From Streptomyces roseifaciens (GTDB taxonomy: Bacteria > Actinomycetota > Actinomycetes > Streptomycetales > Streptomycetaceae), in NCBI RefSeq assembly GCF_001445655.1, contig NZ_LNBE01000002.1, positions 744,001 to 808,000 of the forward strand: DNA of 64,000 nt, read 5' to 3'. Every line of letters begins with the position of its first letter. The first letter of the stretch is position 1. This document shows, one piece after another, positions 1 to 8,028 of the stretch. The notes under the pieces were generated by a model that searched no databases, was not told where the DNA came from, and saw only the letters and a program-made list of their open reading frames with translations. Made by a program: the position numbers and the translations under genes.

Positions 1-90
1 CAGGTCGGCCGGGCCGGGCAGGCGGGCCGGGCCGGGCAGGCGGGGCCGGCCGCGCAGGCGGTACGGGTGGCCCGGGCGGTGTCGCGGTGA
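1..90 (+). CDS. C-terminal end of an upstream gene (partial)
   Basis: Frame 1 is open from the window edge and ends at TGA 88-90. The 29 visible codons encode a low-complexity tail with repeated GRAGQA units ending in AVRVARAVSR. The stop overlaps the GTG start of the ADP-ribosyltransferase gene as GTGA, so the two genes are translationally coupled and probably form one operon. The product cannot be named. By context it may be another eCIS-locus protein or a helper of the downstream toxin. Confidence 0.6.
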   Translation, partial: QVGRAGQAGRAGQAGPAAQAVRVARAVSR

Positions 91-2429
91 GCCCGGGCCC
101 GCTCCCGGAGCCGGAGCAGCGCCAGGATCCCGCCCCCGCCCCCGCCACCGAAGCCGCGGCACCGCCGGCCTCGCACCTGGCCGCGGTGGGAGACATCCTC
201 GCCGCCCGCCTCAAGGAGCTCCAGCAGCAGGCCGGCAACGCGGCGACGGCCGCCCACGCGCTCGGCGCCGGCGGACAGCAGGCCGCGGCCGGCGCGCCGT
301 TCGGCCACCGTCGCCTCGTCGCCTCGCCCCGCTGGCACCAGGAGGCCGAGCTCTACGAACAGCGGCTCGGCGCCGCTCTGGCAGCCGCACCCGAGGTCGG
401 CCGCGCCGCCCGTACGGCCGTGCTGCGGCTGAACGAGGTGCTGAGCGCGGAATTCACCGCGGAGCGGGCGGCGGGAGCCTTCCTCAAGGACGATCCGGCC
501 AGCGCCGGCCAGGTCGGCACGGGAGATACGGCGGGAACGGCGGGAACGGGGGGAACGGCGGGAGACGCCCGGGAGCGGCTCCTGCAGTGGACCGCCCCCG
601 GCTCCTCCGCCACCGTCCGCGAGCTCGTCACCGCCTTCTACAACGCCGCCTACTACAAATACGGCCCCCAGCCCGGGCCGTCCGGAGACGCCCGCGACGT
701 CTCCTTCAAGACCCTCCTGCACCGCATCGTCCTCGACGGCGACCTGCGGCGCGCCCGCGAACTCGGCCTCGACACCGAAGCCCTGAGCGCGCAGCGGGAG
801 TACCTGACCGGCGGCACCCGCAGCGTCCTCGGGCAACTGCCGCAGGACATCGGGCGCCTGTTCGCGAAGGACATCTTCGCCCTGGGCAACATGACCCTCC
901 AGCACGGCACCGGCACCACCGTGTCGATGGGCCGCAGTCAGCAGGGCAGGACCGAGCGGCCCGAGGCCGCGGCCGGGACCGGACCGGGCAGGAGCACCCT
1001 CCGCAACTACCAGGACCTCGGCGTGCCCCTGAGCGAAGCGGAGCGGGCACACGCACAGAGCAGCACCACACCCCTGCGCGTCGAAGGCGTCCGGCTCGAC
1101 GGCGACCGGATCCACCCGCAGGAGTACGACGTCACCCCGGAAGCCATCTGGGCGGCCGTGGCTCCGGCCGGGGAGCAGGGGCCCGAGTTCCCCCTGCCCT
1201 GGGCCTCGGGGCAGGCGCTCTTCGCCATGAACCCCGCAGCCGCCTGGTACCGCAAGCACCACGAGCGCGGCGCACCCCTCGTCGCGGGCATCTCCGGCAC
1301 CACCACCCGCATGCTCAGCGCCTTCCGCTGGCTGAAGGCCGTGCCGGGAGGACCGGGCGGCGGGCAGGAGCGTTCCGAGCGGGAGTTCTTCCTCGCCGTC
1401 GCCTCCTGGATGCTGACGGGCCGGGACCACTCGCTGTACGAGATCCTGCGCGGCGCGAAAGCGGCCGGCCTCGCGAGCCTCTCCGGCCTCACGGCGTCCT
1501 CCAAGGACGTGGCCGCGATGTACCGGGACTTCGACGCGTTCGTGCGGGCCACGCTGCCCCGGGCGAAGCTGCCCGAGCCGCCGTACGCCGCGCTCTACGA
1601 ACAGGAGGCGCAGGCCGAGCGGGAGGACGGCGGGATGCTCACCGTTCACGACGACACGGTGCGCGCGGCGCGCCGCAAGCAGCGGCGCCTGCAGCGGCAG
1701 GCAGGCGGCGCGGACGGACCCGGCAAGGACCTCGACTTCGCGCACTTCCTGGCGCTGACGCAGTACACCGGTGACAACCACCAGCTCATCAACCGTGTTC
1801 TCACCACTCCCGGCGGTTTCACGTCGGTCGGCGTCGGCCGGCTGATCGACGAGATGATCTCCCGGGTCGCCGAGGGCGTGCCCACAGAGGTGCCCTTCAC
1901 CAGGTGGCGTGACGACGAGCTCCAGGGGCTGATCAGCCGGTACACGGCGCCCGGTATCGACGATCAGGAGCGGAAGGCCCGGCTGGAGCCCGTGCGGACG
2001 AGGATGCATGCCCTCGCCGGCACACTGCGGGCCGAGGCCAAGACCCATGCCGACATACTCGCCGACTCCCTCCACCGGCTCCCTCCCGTAACGGGGTCGG
2101 TGTACCGCGCGGGGTGGGAGATGTGGCCCCGGAAACGCATTGCCTTCGACGGCTTCACCAGCACCAGCGAGAAGCGGAAGAAGGCCGAGGAGTTCCTGCC
2201 GCTCCAGTACCCGACCGCCGGAGGCCGCAGGGTCCTCTACCGGCTCGAACTCGCCGGACGCAGCGGACGGGACATCTCCGCCTTCTCGCAGAAGCCGGAG
2301 GAGAAAGAAGTGCTCCTCCTGCCGGGGGCGGCGTTCACCGTGCAGCTGCGCAACCGCGACGAAGCCGTACGGGTCAACGGGCAGGAGATCCGTTACGACT
2401 TCGTCTGGGCCACGGAAGCGACGGGCTGA
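87..2429 (+). CDS. Candidate eCIS-loaded ADP-ribosyltransferase toxin
   Basis: The 780-aa protein has a C-terminal arginine-type mono-ADP-ribosyltransferase fold with the full R-S-E signature: R674 (VYRAGW), F690-T-S692-T-S694, and E739-K-E741 followed by VLLLPG, the usual ExE catalytic loop. A helical segment just upstream (ALTQYTGDNHQLINRVL) matches the helix that precedes this domain in other ARTs. The N-terminus is Pro/Ala-rich, then LQQQAGNAA at 45-53, a variant of the LQRxAGNAAV motif common in actinobacterial eCIS-associated proteins (recalled, not searched). The middle (about 190-560) is unrecognised. The start is a GTG coupled to the preceding gene. It is convergent with the sheath/tube operon across a shared terminator. 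No signal peptide is seen, as expected for cargo loaded into an injection particle. NAD-dependent modification of a host protein is inferred from the family; target and loading are unknown. Confidence 0.75.
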   Translation: MSPGPLPEPEQRQDPAPAPATEAAAPPASHLAAVGDILAARLKELQQQAGNAATAAHALGAGGQQAAAGAPFGHRRLVASPRWHQEAELYEQRLGAALAAAPEVGRAARTAVLRLNEVLSAEFTAERAAGAFLKDDPASAGQVGTGDTAGTAGTGGTAGDARERLLQWTAPGSSATVRELVTAFYNAAYYKYGPQPGPSGDARDVSFKTLLHRIVLDGDLRRARELGLDTEALSAQREYLTGGTRSVLGQLPQDIGRLFAKDIFALGNMTLQHGTGTTVSMGRSQQGRTERPEAAAGTGPGRSTLRNYQDLGVPLSEAERAHAQSSTTPLRVEGVRLDGDRIHPQEYDVTPEAIWAAVAPAGEQGPEFPLPWASGQALFAMNPAAAWYRKHHERGAPLVAGISGTTTRMLSAFRWLKAVPGGPGGGQERSEREFFLAVASWMLTGRDHSLYEILRGAKAAGLASLSGLTASSKDVAAMYRDFDAFVRATLPRAKLPEPPYAALYEQEAQAEREDGGMLTVHDDTVRAARRKQRRLQRQAGGADGPGKDLDFAHFLALTQYTGDNHQLINRVLTTPGGFTSVGVGRLIDEMISRVAEGVPTEVPFTRWRDDELQGLISRYTAPGIDDQERKARLEPVRTRMHALAGTLRAEAKTHADILADSLHRLPPVTGSVYRAGWEMWPRKRIAFDGFTSTSEKRKKAEEFLPLQYPTAGGRRVLYRLELAGRSGRDISAFSQKPEEKEVLLLPGAAFTVQLRNRDEAVRVNGQEIRYDFVWATEATG

Positions 2430-2492
2430 CTGCGCCGCTCCGCCCCGTGCCCTGCCCTGCCGTGCCTTGCCGCCCTTGATGTGCCTTGATGT

Positions 2493-2533
2493 GCTTGTGC
2501 CCTGGACACCGGACCGGTGTCCAGGGCACAAGC
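2493..2533. terminator. Bidirectional terminator hairpin
   Basis: A perfect inverted repeat: 20-base arms (GCTTGTGCCCTGGACACCGG at 2493-2512 and its complement at 2514-2533) around a single A. It sits between the convergent toxin gene and the sheath/tube operon, so it can end transcription from both sides. A GC-rich hairpin without a long T run is normal for Streptomyces. Confidence 0.7.
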
Positions 2534-2546
2534 GCGAAAGGGCCGG

Positions 2547-3026
2547 TCAGGTGGCAGGACCGGCGGTGACGGGCCATGCGCGGACGCAGGTGAGGACGGC
2601 CGTGCCTTCGTACTCCTTCTCCTTGTCCTCGGCGGGCGGGTTGAGGATGCGCGCCGCCGTCGTCGGGGTGAAGACCAGCTCGAGCGGGCCGCCGTCGACG
2701 ACGACCTCTTTGCCTTGTGTGGTCCTGGCGTACTGGGCGCGGTTCCGCTTCGGCACCTTGAGTTCGACGGTGCCGGCCCCCGGGACGGGAAACGCCGGCG
2801 GCACCACGTAGGGGACTCCTTCGATCCGCAGGGACTCGATGTCGCCCGGGACGCAGGCGACGTGTCCCTCGACCCGGAAGCCGGCCGAGCCCTGCAGACG
2901 GAAGGCAGGAGGAGGCGGGGCGAGCGCTGGGCTGGTGGAGGTTTCGACGGCAGACGCGGCGGAGGGCACGGTCAAGGTCACCTGGATCGTCACCAGATCA
3001 CCCTCCCGCACCACGAGCTTCTGCAT
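2547..3026 (-). CDS. eCIS-associated small protein of unknown function
   Basis: The 159-aa product is unrecognised. It begins MQKLVVREGDLVTIQVTLTV and alternates short hydrophobic and polar stretches typical of an all-beta protein, with a proline-rich insert (ALAPPPPAF) near residue 40 and single cysteines near the middle and the C-terminus. It is the last gene of the leftward operon, 45 bases after sheath-1. The start at 3026 is preferred over GTG 3038 because AGGAG then lies about ten bases upstream. Position suggests a structural or accessory particle component (cap, adaptor or chaperone), but no motif proves this. Confidence 0.7.
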   Translation of the reverse strand: MQKLVVREGDLVTIQVTLTVPSAASAVETSTSPALAPPPPAFRLQGSAGFRVEGHVACVPGDIESLRIEGVPYVVPPAFPVPGAGTVELKVPKRNRAQYARTTQGKEVVVDGGPLELVFTPTTAARILNPPAEDKEKEYEGTAVLTCVRAWPVTAGPAT

Positions 3027-3071
3027 GACGGACAGCACTCCTGACGTCGTGGGCGGGGCCGTGAACGGCGG

Positions 3072-4400
3072 CTAGCTGTTCGGCCCCGGCTGTCCGGCGA
3101 TCTGGGTGATGGTGAAGTGGACGAATTCGGCGGGGCGGACGGGTGCGATGCCGATGTCGCAGTGGACTTCGCCGTTGTCGATGGTGGTGCGGGTGTTGTT
3201 GGTGTTGTCGCAGATGACGTAGAAGGCTTCGTCGGGTGTGCGGCCTTGGAGGGCCCCTTGTCGCCATTGGTCGGTGAGGAAGCTGGTGACGGAGTGGCGG
3301 AGGGTGGCCCAGAGGCGGTCGTCGTTGGGTTCGAAGACGGCCCAGGTGGTGGATTGGCGGATGGAGTCGGAGAGGAAGGAGACGAGGCGGCGGACGTTGA
3401 GGTACTTCCAGTCGCGACTGCTGGACCTCGTCCGTGCGCCCCACACCAGCAGGCCGCGGTCGGGGAAGACCCGCAGACAGTTCACGCCCTTGGAGTTGAG
3501 CTCTCCCTGCATGTCGTCGGTGAGCAGGACCGGGATGTCGAGCACGCCGCGGAGGTTCTGGTTTGCGGGGGCCTTGAAGACGCCGCGTTCGGCGTCGGTA
3601 CGGGCCCAGACGCCGGCGATGTGGCCGGAAGGCGGGACGGTGCGTGGGGTCCCGTCGACGCCGGGCACGTTCACCCACGGGTAGTAGAGCGTGGTGAACT
3701 CCGCGTCGGACGTGTCCTGGGACGGGAGCGAGTCGGCGAACGCCTTGAGCGGTTCGGCGGTCTGGCCCGGAGGGGCGTCGAGCACTGCGAGGCGGTTGTT
3801 CAGAGCCTTGCAGTGGCCGACGACAGCGCTCATCAGCCCCCGTCCTGTGTCCAGGTCCGGTGCGGGGGGCGTCTCGGCCTCGGAGACCGCGGCGGTCATG
3901 TCCCACAGATTCGGCACGGCGACCATGGTCACCTCGGGGACGGTCTCCAGCCCGGCCAGACCCGTCCGCTGATCGGCATTGCCCTGCAGCGCCGTGCTCG
4001 CGACGGCCGCCGAGGGATCGGTGAAGCCCACGACGTAACAGGACGTGCCCCCGTTGGCGAAGAACCCGTAGACGGATTCCGCGAGGACGAGGCACCGCTG
4101 CAATGCGCGGACCTTCTTGAGGTCTTCCGCTGCCTTGCTGTTCTTCTTCAGAAGGCCGGCGAGCTCCGCGCTCAGCTCCTGGATGCTGTAGCGGGCGGCG
4201 AACTCCTGCCAGCCGCGGATCCGCTGGGGGTGCGTGCGCTCCTCGGCCGTGAACGGGGGAGTGGCCGCCCCCTCGTTCCTGGTGTCCGGAACCTTGGTGT
4301 AACCCAGGAACGCAGGAGTGGAGGTACCCACCCCGACGATCATGCGGACGCCGCTGGACTTCTCCGTGACGTAGACGCCCGGGGGCTTCGGTGTGGTCAT
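3072..4400 (-). CDS. Contractile tail sheath protein, eCIS (sheath-1)
   Basis: 442 aa. The N-terminus PGVYVTEKSSGVR and the C-terminal block (RDWKYLNVRR, EPNDDRLWATL, FLTDQWRQGALQG, ITQIAG) are those of phage-type tail sheath subunits, which polymerise around the tube and contract to drive it into a target. The internal YYPWVNVPG and GHIAGVWARTDAERGVFKAPANQ segments are also classic sheath motifs. The gene follows the tube gene by 65 bases and has an upstream GGAG. Its last ~390 bases are almost identical to the corresponding part of sheath-2 (4991-5384), while the N-terminal regions differ strongly and sheath-1 lacks the long charged insert of its paralogue. Two sheath types around one tube resemble the multi-sheath PVC/Afp plan. 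Confidence 0.93.
   Translation of the reverse strand: MTTPKPPGVYVTEKSSGVRMIVGVGTSTPAFLGYTKVPDTRNEGAATPPFTAEERTHPQRIRGWQEFAARYSIQELSAELAGLLKKNSKAAEDLKKVRALQRCLVLAESVYGFFANGGTSCYVVGFTDPSAAVASTALQGNADQRTGLAGLETVPEVTMVAVPNLWDMTAAVSEAETPPAPDLDTGRGLMSAVVGHCKALNNRLAVLDAPPGQTAEPLKAFADSLPSQDTSDAEFTTLYYPWVNVPGVDGTPRTVPPSGHIAGVWARTDAERGVFKAPANQNLRGVLDIPVLLTDDMQGELNSKGVNCLRVFPDRGLLVWGARTRSSSRDWKYLNVRRLVSFLSDSIRQSTTWAVFEPNDDRLWATLRHSVTSFLTDQWRQGALQGRTPDEAFYVICDNTNNTRTTIDNGEVHCDIGIAPVRPAEFVHFTITQIAGQPGPNS
3095..3488. repeat. Near-identical 394-bp duplicate segment, copy 1
   Basis: This stretch at the 3' end of sheath-1 matches 4991-5384 in sheath-2 with only four mismatches that I can count. Identity drops abruptly at both ends. 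It spans the C-terminal sheath domain and is best explained by recent gene conversion between paralogues. Confidence 0.85.
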
Positions 4401-4465
4401 CGCTGCTGCTCCCTCTCCTTCATCATCTGCTGCTGTGCTTGCGACGCGTCGTGACGGGGGGAGAG

Positions 4466-4906
4466 CTATTCGACGGTGATGTCCTCGTAGGTGATCGTCA
4501 CCTGTTCCGTGGCGACGCCGGAGTTCGTCGCCCCGAGCTGAGGGCCTTCCCAGCGCGAGGCCCAGGCGTTGCTCAGGTGGATGCGCCGGACGGTCTCCTT
4601 CTTGGCGTCCTTGAGGGCGATGGTGATGTTCTGCCGGGCGCTGTCGAGGTCGGCGTCGACCAGCGTGGCCTTGATCCAGTCGGTGAACGCGGTGCTCTTG
4701 TCCATGCCGCGGGTGATCGTGATCTCGCCGGTGCGGCGGGCGCCCGGCTGTTTGCGCACGATCAGTTCTCCCGTGGAGGAGACCTGGCGGGTCTCGACCA
4801 CGTCCTGTTCCAGGGTCAGCCCTGAGACGTCCTGGACGGTCTCGACCTGGAACTTGCCCAGTTCGATGGCGAAGGTGCTGCTGCTGAAGGTGTCACCGGT
4901 CAACAC
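4466..4906 (-). CDS. Contractile tail tube protein, eCIS
   Basis: 146 aa, the usual size of gp19-type tail tube subunits. The sequence FAIELGKFQVETVQDVSGL near the N-terminus, the central ITITRGMDKSTAFTDWIK and the C-terminal RIHLSNAWASRWEGP followed by EQVTITYEDITVE are hallmark tube-protein motifs (beta-sandwich subunits stacking into hexameric rings). The start is GTG 4906 with AGGAGG eight bases upstream. It lies between the two sheath genes in one leftward operon (61 and 65 bases from its neighbours). Function: the inner tube of the injection particle, whose lumen may hold cargo such as the convergent ART protein (inference). Confidence 0.93.
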   Translation of the reverse strand: MLTGDTFSSSTFAIELGKFQVETVQDVSGLTLEQDVVETRQVSSTGELIVRKQPGARRTGEITITRGMDKSTAFTDWIKATLVDADLDSARQNITIALKDAKKETVRRIHLSNAWASRWEGPQLGATNSGVATEQVTITYEDITVE

Positions 4907-4967
4907 GTGCGGTGCCTCCTGGGCTCATGGTGTCCTCATGGTGCCGGGCCGGGCTGGGCTGCGCGGA

Positions 4968-6503
4968 TCAGCCGGACTGTGCAGGACCGTCGGCGATCTG
5001 GGTGATGGTGAAGTGGACGAATTCGGCGGGGCGGACGGGTGCGATGCCGATGTCGCAGTGGACTTCGCCGTTGTCGATGGTGGCGGGGGTGTTGTTGGTG
5101 TTGTCGCAGATGACGTAGAAGGCTTCGTCGGGTGTGCGGCCTTGGAGGGCCCCTTGTCGCCATTGGTCGGTGAGGAAGCTGGTGACGGAGTGGCGGAGGG
5201 TGGCCCAGAGGCGGTCGTCGTTGGGTTCGAAGACGGCCCAGGTGGTGGATTGGCGGATGGAGCCGGAGAGGAAGGAGACGAGGCGGCGGACGTTGAGGTA
5301 CTTCCAGTCGCGACTGCTGGACCTCGTCCGTGCGCCCCACACCAGCAGGCCGCGGTCGGGAAAGACCCGCAGACAGTTCACGCCATGGGCGTTGAGCTCT
5401 CCGTGGCGGTCCTCGGTCAGCAGCGTTGGCAGCGTCAGCACGCCGCGGAGGTTCTGGTTGGCGGGGGCCTTGAAGACGCCGCGTTCGGCATCCGTGCGGG
5501 CCCAGACGCCGGCGATGTGCCCGCAGGGCGGGACGGTGCGCGGGGTGCCGTCGACGCCCGGCACGTTCACCCACGGGTAATAGAGCGTGGTGAACTCGGC
5601 GTCGGTCGTGTCCGGCGATGCCAGCTTCGTCAGGAAACCGGCAACGTCGCCGGGTGCCGTGCCGGGCGGCGGTTCCAGCAGGGCGAGCCGGTTGCGCATG
5701 GTCGTGCAATGGCCCGCGACTTTGCTGATGACGGTCGCGCCCGTCGCGGCATCGGTCCCCTTGGACCAGAGGTCCGGAACGGCGACCATGGTCACTTCCG
5801 GGACGGTCTTCAGCCCGGCGAGACCGGTGCGTGCAACAGGATCACCGTCGACTTGCGCGGCGAGGCCCTGGGCATGGTCGAGCCGGAGGATGTAACAGGA
5901 CGTCCCGCCGTTGGCGAAGAATCCGTAGACGGCTTCGGCGAGTTGATAGGTCTTCGCTTCGTCGAGGTGTTCCTTGAGGGCGGTCAGCTCCGCCTGGCGT
6001 TGGTGGAGCGGCAGCAGCCGGGCCCCGGTCGAGTTCCATTGCGTGTACTCGTCGGGGTGGGCTTCGGAGACGGTCGTCGCGGTGGCTGCGGCCGCCTCCT
6101 CGTCCGCCGGTGCGACCGGCTGATCCTGCCACTGGGCCGTACGGACGGCGACGAGCTTGTCGAACGCTTCAGGGGTTACGGTCGGTTCCGGCTCCCCGGT
6201 CGCCGCCTCCCGGAGGTGGTCCTCAAGCGGCTTGAGCTCCCCGCTGACCTCCTCGATGGCCTTGACCAGCGTCTTCAGCTCCTCTTCGACCGCTTCCACC
6301 GGGTGCGGCGGGCGAAAGTGGAAGAGGTCGACGAACTCGGGCCAGCTCCTGACGAGGGTCGGCGGGGAAGCCGTGAGATCACCGGGGCCCCGGAGGGAGT
6401 ACCCGAGGAAGGCAGGGGTGGACGTCCCTGCGCCGGTGATCGTCCTGACTCCGCTGGGCTGTTCCTTGACGAACACTCCGGGCGCTAACGGGCCTGTAGT
6501 CAT
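4968..6503 (-). CDS. Contractile tail sheath protein, eCIS (sheath-2)
   Basis: 511 aa and first gene of the operon. N-terminal PGVFVKEQPSGVRTITG and the C-terminal sheath core are shared with sheath-1. Residues about 45-175 form an extra charged, Glu/Lys-rich helical insert (VEAVEEELKTLVKAIEEV and a second helix QAELTALKEHLDEAKTYQL) likely to form a coiled coil; this accounts for the greater length. The conserved AVYGFFANGGTSCYI follows the insert. The final 394 bases coincide with sheath-1. The two proteins may build different rings (for example baseplate-proximal versus main sheath) or mix; the sequence alone cannot say. The start ATG 6503 has GAGAGGGG upstream. Confidence 0.92.
   Translation of the reverse strand: MTTGPLAPGVFVKEQPSGVRTITGAGTSTPAFLGYSLRGPGDLTASPPTLVRSWPEFVDLFHFRPPHPVEAVEEELKTLVKAIEEVSGELKPLEDHLREAATGEPEPTVTPEAFDKLVAVRTAQWQDQPVAPADEEAAAATATTVSEAHPDEYTQWNSTGARLLPLHQRQAELTALKEHLDEAKTYQLAEAVYGFFANGGTSCYILRLDHAQGLAAQVDGDPVARTGLAGLKTVPEVTMVAVPDLWSKGTDAATGATVISKVAGHCTTMRNRLALLEPPPGTAPGDVAGFLTKLASPDTTDAEFTTLYYPWVNVPGVDGTPRTVPPCGHIAGVWARTDAERGVFKAPANQNLRGVLTLPTLLTEDRHGELNAHGVNCLRVFPDRGLLVWGARTRSSSRDWKYLNVRRLVSFLSGSIRQSTTWAVFEPNDDRLWATLRHSVTSFLTDQWRQGALQGRTPDEAFYVICDNTNNTPATIDNGEVHCDIGIAPVRPAEFVHFTITQIADGPAQSG
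4991..5384. repeat. Near-identical 394-bp duplicate segment, copy 2
   Basis: Partner of 3095-3488. Differences seen are two adjacent changes that turn RT into PA, one change giving D to G, and one silent change. Flanking sheath sequence is clearly more diverged. Confidence 0.85.
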
Positions 6504-6552
6504 GCGCTGTTTGCCCCTCTCATCGGGAAATGCGCGCCATCAGCGAACCAGT

Positions 6553-6572
6553 CGCGCGCGCGTGCGCGCACG
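6553..6572. repeat. Alternating purine-pyrimidine tract (Z-DNA-prone)
   Basis: Twenty bases alternate strictly (CGCGCGCG then TGCGCGCACGCG) in the upstream region of the sheath/tube operon, about 50 bases before its first codon. It also contains the palindrome GCGTGCGCGCACGC. It may be a structural or operator element for the eCIS operon. Confidence 0.45.
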
Positions 6573-6645
6573 CGAACGAGTGAAGCTAAGCCGGATGACG
6601 TACGGAGGCCCTTCACCCACTTGATGATCCCGACTACGCCGCTCC

Positions 6646-6670
6646 GGATGTGCGGTTGCACACTGGGTAA
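6646..6670 (+). promoter_or_regulatory. Possible SigB-type stress promoter
   Basis: GGAT at 6646-6649, a 15-base spacer and GGGTAA at 6665-6670 fit the GNNT-N14-16-GGGTAC/T pattern known for Streptomyces SigB-family promoters. It lies 53 bases before the VOC gene at 6723. Single-site pattern match only. Confidence 0.35.
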
Positions 6671-6722
6671 CCGGGCGGCCGGCGTGGTGCCGGACACGCC
6701 GGCGTTCTTGAGGAGACTCACC

Positions 6723-7205
6723 ATGAGCACCACGAACACCACGAACCCTAAGAACACCACGAACACCAAGAACCGGAACTGGACACTCGAAGTCGTCCCG
6801 GTCCCCGTCGCCGACATGGACCGGGCGAAGGAGTTCTACGTCGGCAAGGCCGGCTTCAAGCTCGACCTCGACGACGAGGTGGCCCCCGGCATGCGGATCA
6901 TCCAGATGACCCCGCCCGGCTCGCGGTGTTCGATCGCGATGCTCGAGGGGATGCCGGTGGCACCGGGTACGAAGGTGATGTCCCCCGGCACGCTGCAGGG
7001 CCTCCAGCTCTGCGTCACCGACATCGAGGCGGCCCGCGAGGAGCTGGTGAGCCGGGGTGTGGACGTCTCCCCGGTCCGCCACGTCGGTGCGACGGGCTGG
7101 GAGGACGGCAAGGGCGGCACGTGGAACTCGTTCATGACGTTCGAGGACCCGGACGGCAATGGCTGGGTGGTCCAGGAGGCCCCGTCGGAGCTCTCGGAAC
7201 GCTAG
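6723..7205 (+). CDS. VOC/glyoxalase-family protein
   Basis: 160 aa. After a Thr/Asn-rich N-terminal stretch (STTNTTNPKNTTNTKN), LEVVPVPVADMDRAKEFYVGKAGFKLDLD is the standard opening of a vicinal-oxygen-chelate domain, and the C-terminal EDPDGNGWVVQE is the second metal-side motif. The start ATG 6723 has GAGGAG upstream; an earlier in-frame start at 6621 lacks such a site. VOC proteins include glyoxalases, extradiol dioxygenases and antibiotic-binding proteins; the substrate is not readable. The following short membrane protein and the possible SigB promoter suggest a stress-related cassette. Confidence 0.85.
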   Translation: MSTTNTTNPKNTTNTKNRNWTLEVVPVPVADMDRAKEFYVGKAGFKLDLDDEVAPGMRIIQMTPPGSRCSIAMLEGMPVAPGTKVMSPGTLQGLQLCVTDIEAAREELVSRGVDVSPVRHVGATGWEDGKGGTWNSFMTFEDPDGNGWVVQEAPSELSER

Positions 7206-7283
7206 CCATGGGCGGTTCGGGAATCTCGCGGACCGTGTGGGAACGGGAATCCGGGGAACACGTCGTTTCGGAGGTTGATAACG

Positions 7284-7457
7284 ATGGTTCCTCTTCTCCT
7301 TGTTCTGCTCCTCGCGCTGATCCTTTTCGGCGCAGGGTTCGCGGTGAAGCTGCTCTGGTGGGTCGCCGTGGCGGTCCTGGTGCTCTGGCTCCTCGGCTTC
7401 GTCATGCGTTCCCCGGGCCCCGGGGGCGGCGGCCGAGGCCGCTGGTACCGCTGGTGA
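7284..7457 (+). CDS. Small hydrophobic membrane protein (DUF5670-like)
   Basis: 57 aa: two membrane segments (VPLLLVLLLALILFGAGFAV and LLWWVAVAVLVLWLLGFV) then a Gly/Arg tail RSPGPGGGGRGRWYRW. This is the layout of the lmo0937/DUF5670 hydrophobic proteins that are widespread and often stress-induced. GGAGG at 7270-7274 lies ten bases before ATG 7284; a TTG at 7275 would overlap the ribosome site and is rejected. No enzymatic motif. Confidence 0.8.
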   Translation: MVPLLLVLLLALILFGAGFAVKLLWWVAVAVLVLWLLGFVMRSPGPGGGGRGRWYRW

Positions 7458-7487
7458 CCTGACATCACCCGCACGTCGGACCGTGAG

Positions 7488-7514
7488 CGCTCTGCTCACG
7501 GTCCTTCGGGCGAT
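7488..7514 (+). terminator. Hairpin terminator
   Basis: GGACCGTGAGC (7488-7498), a five-base loop and the exact complement GCTCACGGTCC (7504-7514), 30 bases after the small hydrophobic gene and followed by TTC. Confidence 0.6.
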
Positions 7515-7674
7515 ACGGCAGCCGTACGAAAACGGGTGGTCGCCCAGCCGGCGAGGCAGGTACTGTCTGGTCTCCCGATCAGCCGTACCGGCAGCTTCCC
7601 AGCCCCAGTCCCAGCCCCAATCCCAGTCCCAGGCCCAGGCCCACTTCCAGGTCCAGATCCAGAGAGTGATTCAC

Positions 7675-8028
7675 ATGCCCATCCGACCGGCGACGACGAC
7701 CCTGTGGCGCCCCACCGGCCCCAAGGAGCTGGACCTGGTCCGGGATGCGGGCTGGCGTGCCTGGCCGCCCCGTCTCCCCGAGCAGCCGATCTTCTACCCG
7801 GTCCTCAACGAGGATTACGCGATCACCATTGCCCGGGACTGGAACGTGAAACACGACGGCGCCGGTTTCGTCACCCGATTCGAGGCCGAGGCCGAATTCC
7901 TGAGCCGTTATCCGGTCCGGCAGGCCGGTGGGCGGACGATTCTCGAACTGTGGGTTCCGGCCGAGGAGCTCGAGGAATTCAACGCCCATATCGTCGGTGA
8001 GATCCAGGTGGTTCACGAGTTCCGCTGA
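7675..8028 (+). CDS. Conserved Streptomyces protein often labelled ADP-ribosylation/crystallin J1
   Basis: 117 aa beginning MPIRPATTTLWRPTGPKELD. Conserved pieces are LPEQPIFYPVLNEDYA, ARDWNVK and the C-terminal ELWVPAEELEEFNAHIVGEI. Similar short proteins are common in Streptomyces and are usually named ADP-ribosylation/crystallin J1, though no ADP-ribosylglycohydrolase motif is visible and the biochemical function is unproven. The upstream 60 bases are a CCCAGT/CCCAGC-type tandem repeat, so a longer N-terminal extension reading Ser-Gln repeats is considered unlikely. Its end overlaps the convergent response-regulator gene by 16 bases. Confidence 0.75.
   Translation: MPIRPATTTLWRPTGPKELDLVRDAGWRAWPPRLPEQPIFYPVLNEDYAITIARDWNVKHDGAGFVTRFEAEAEFLSRYPVRQAGGRTILELWVPAEELEEFNAHIVGEIQVVHEFR

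Noticed and set aside
3117..4454. Long open frame opposite sheath-1
   Set aside because: Antisense to a gene with clear sheath motifs; composition (GVGDG/AVVDG runs) is that of a high-G+C shadow frame. The same holds for 4569-6488 opposite tube and sheath-2.
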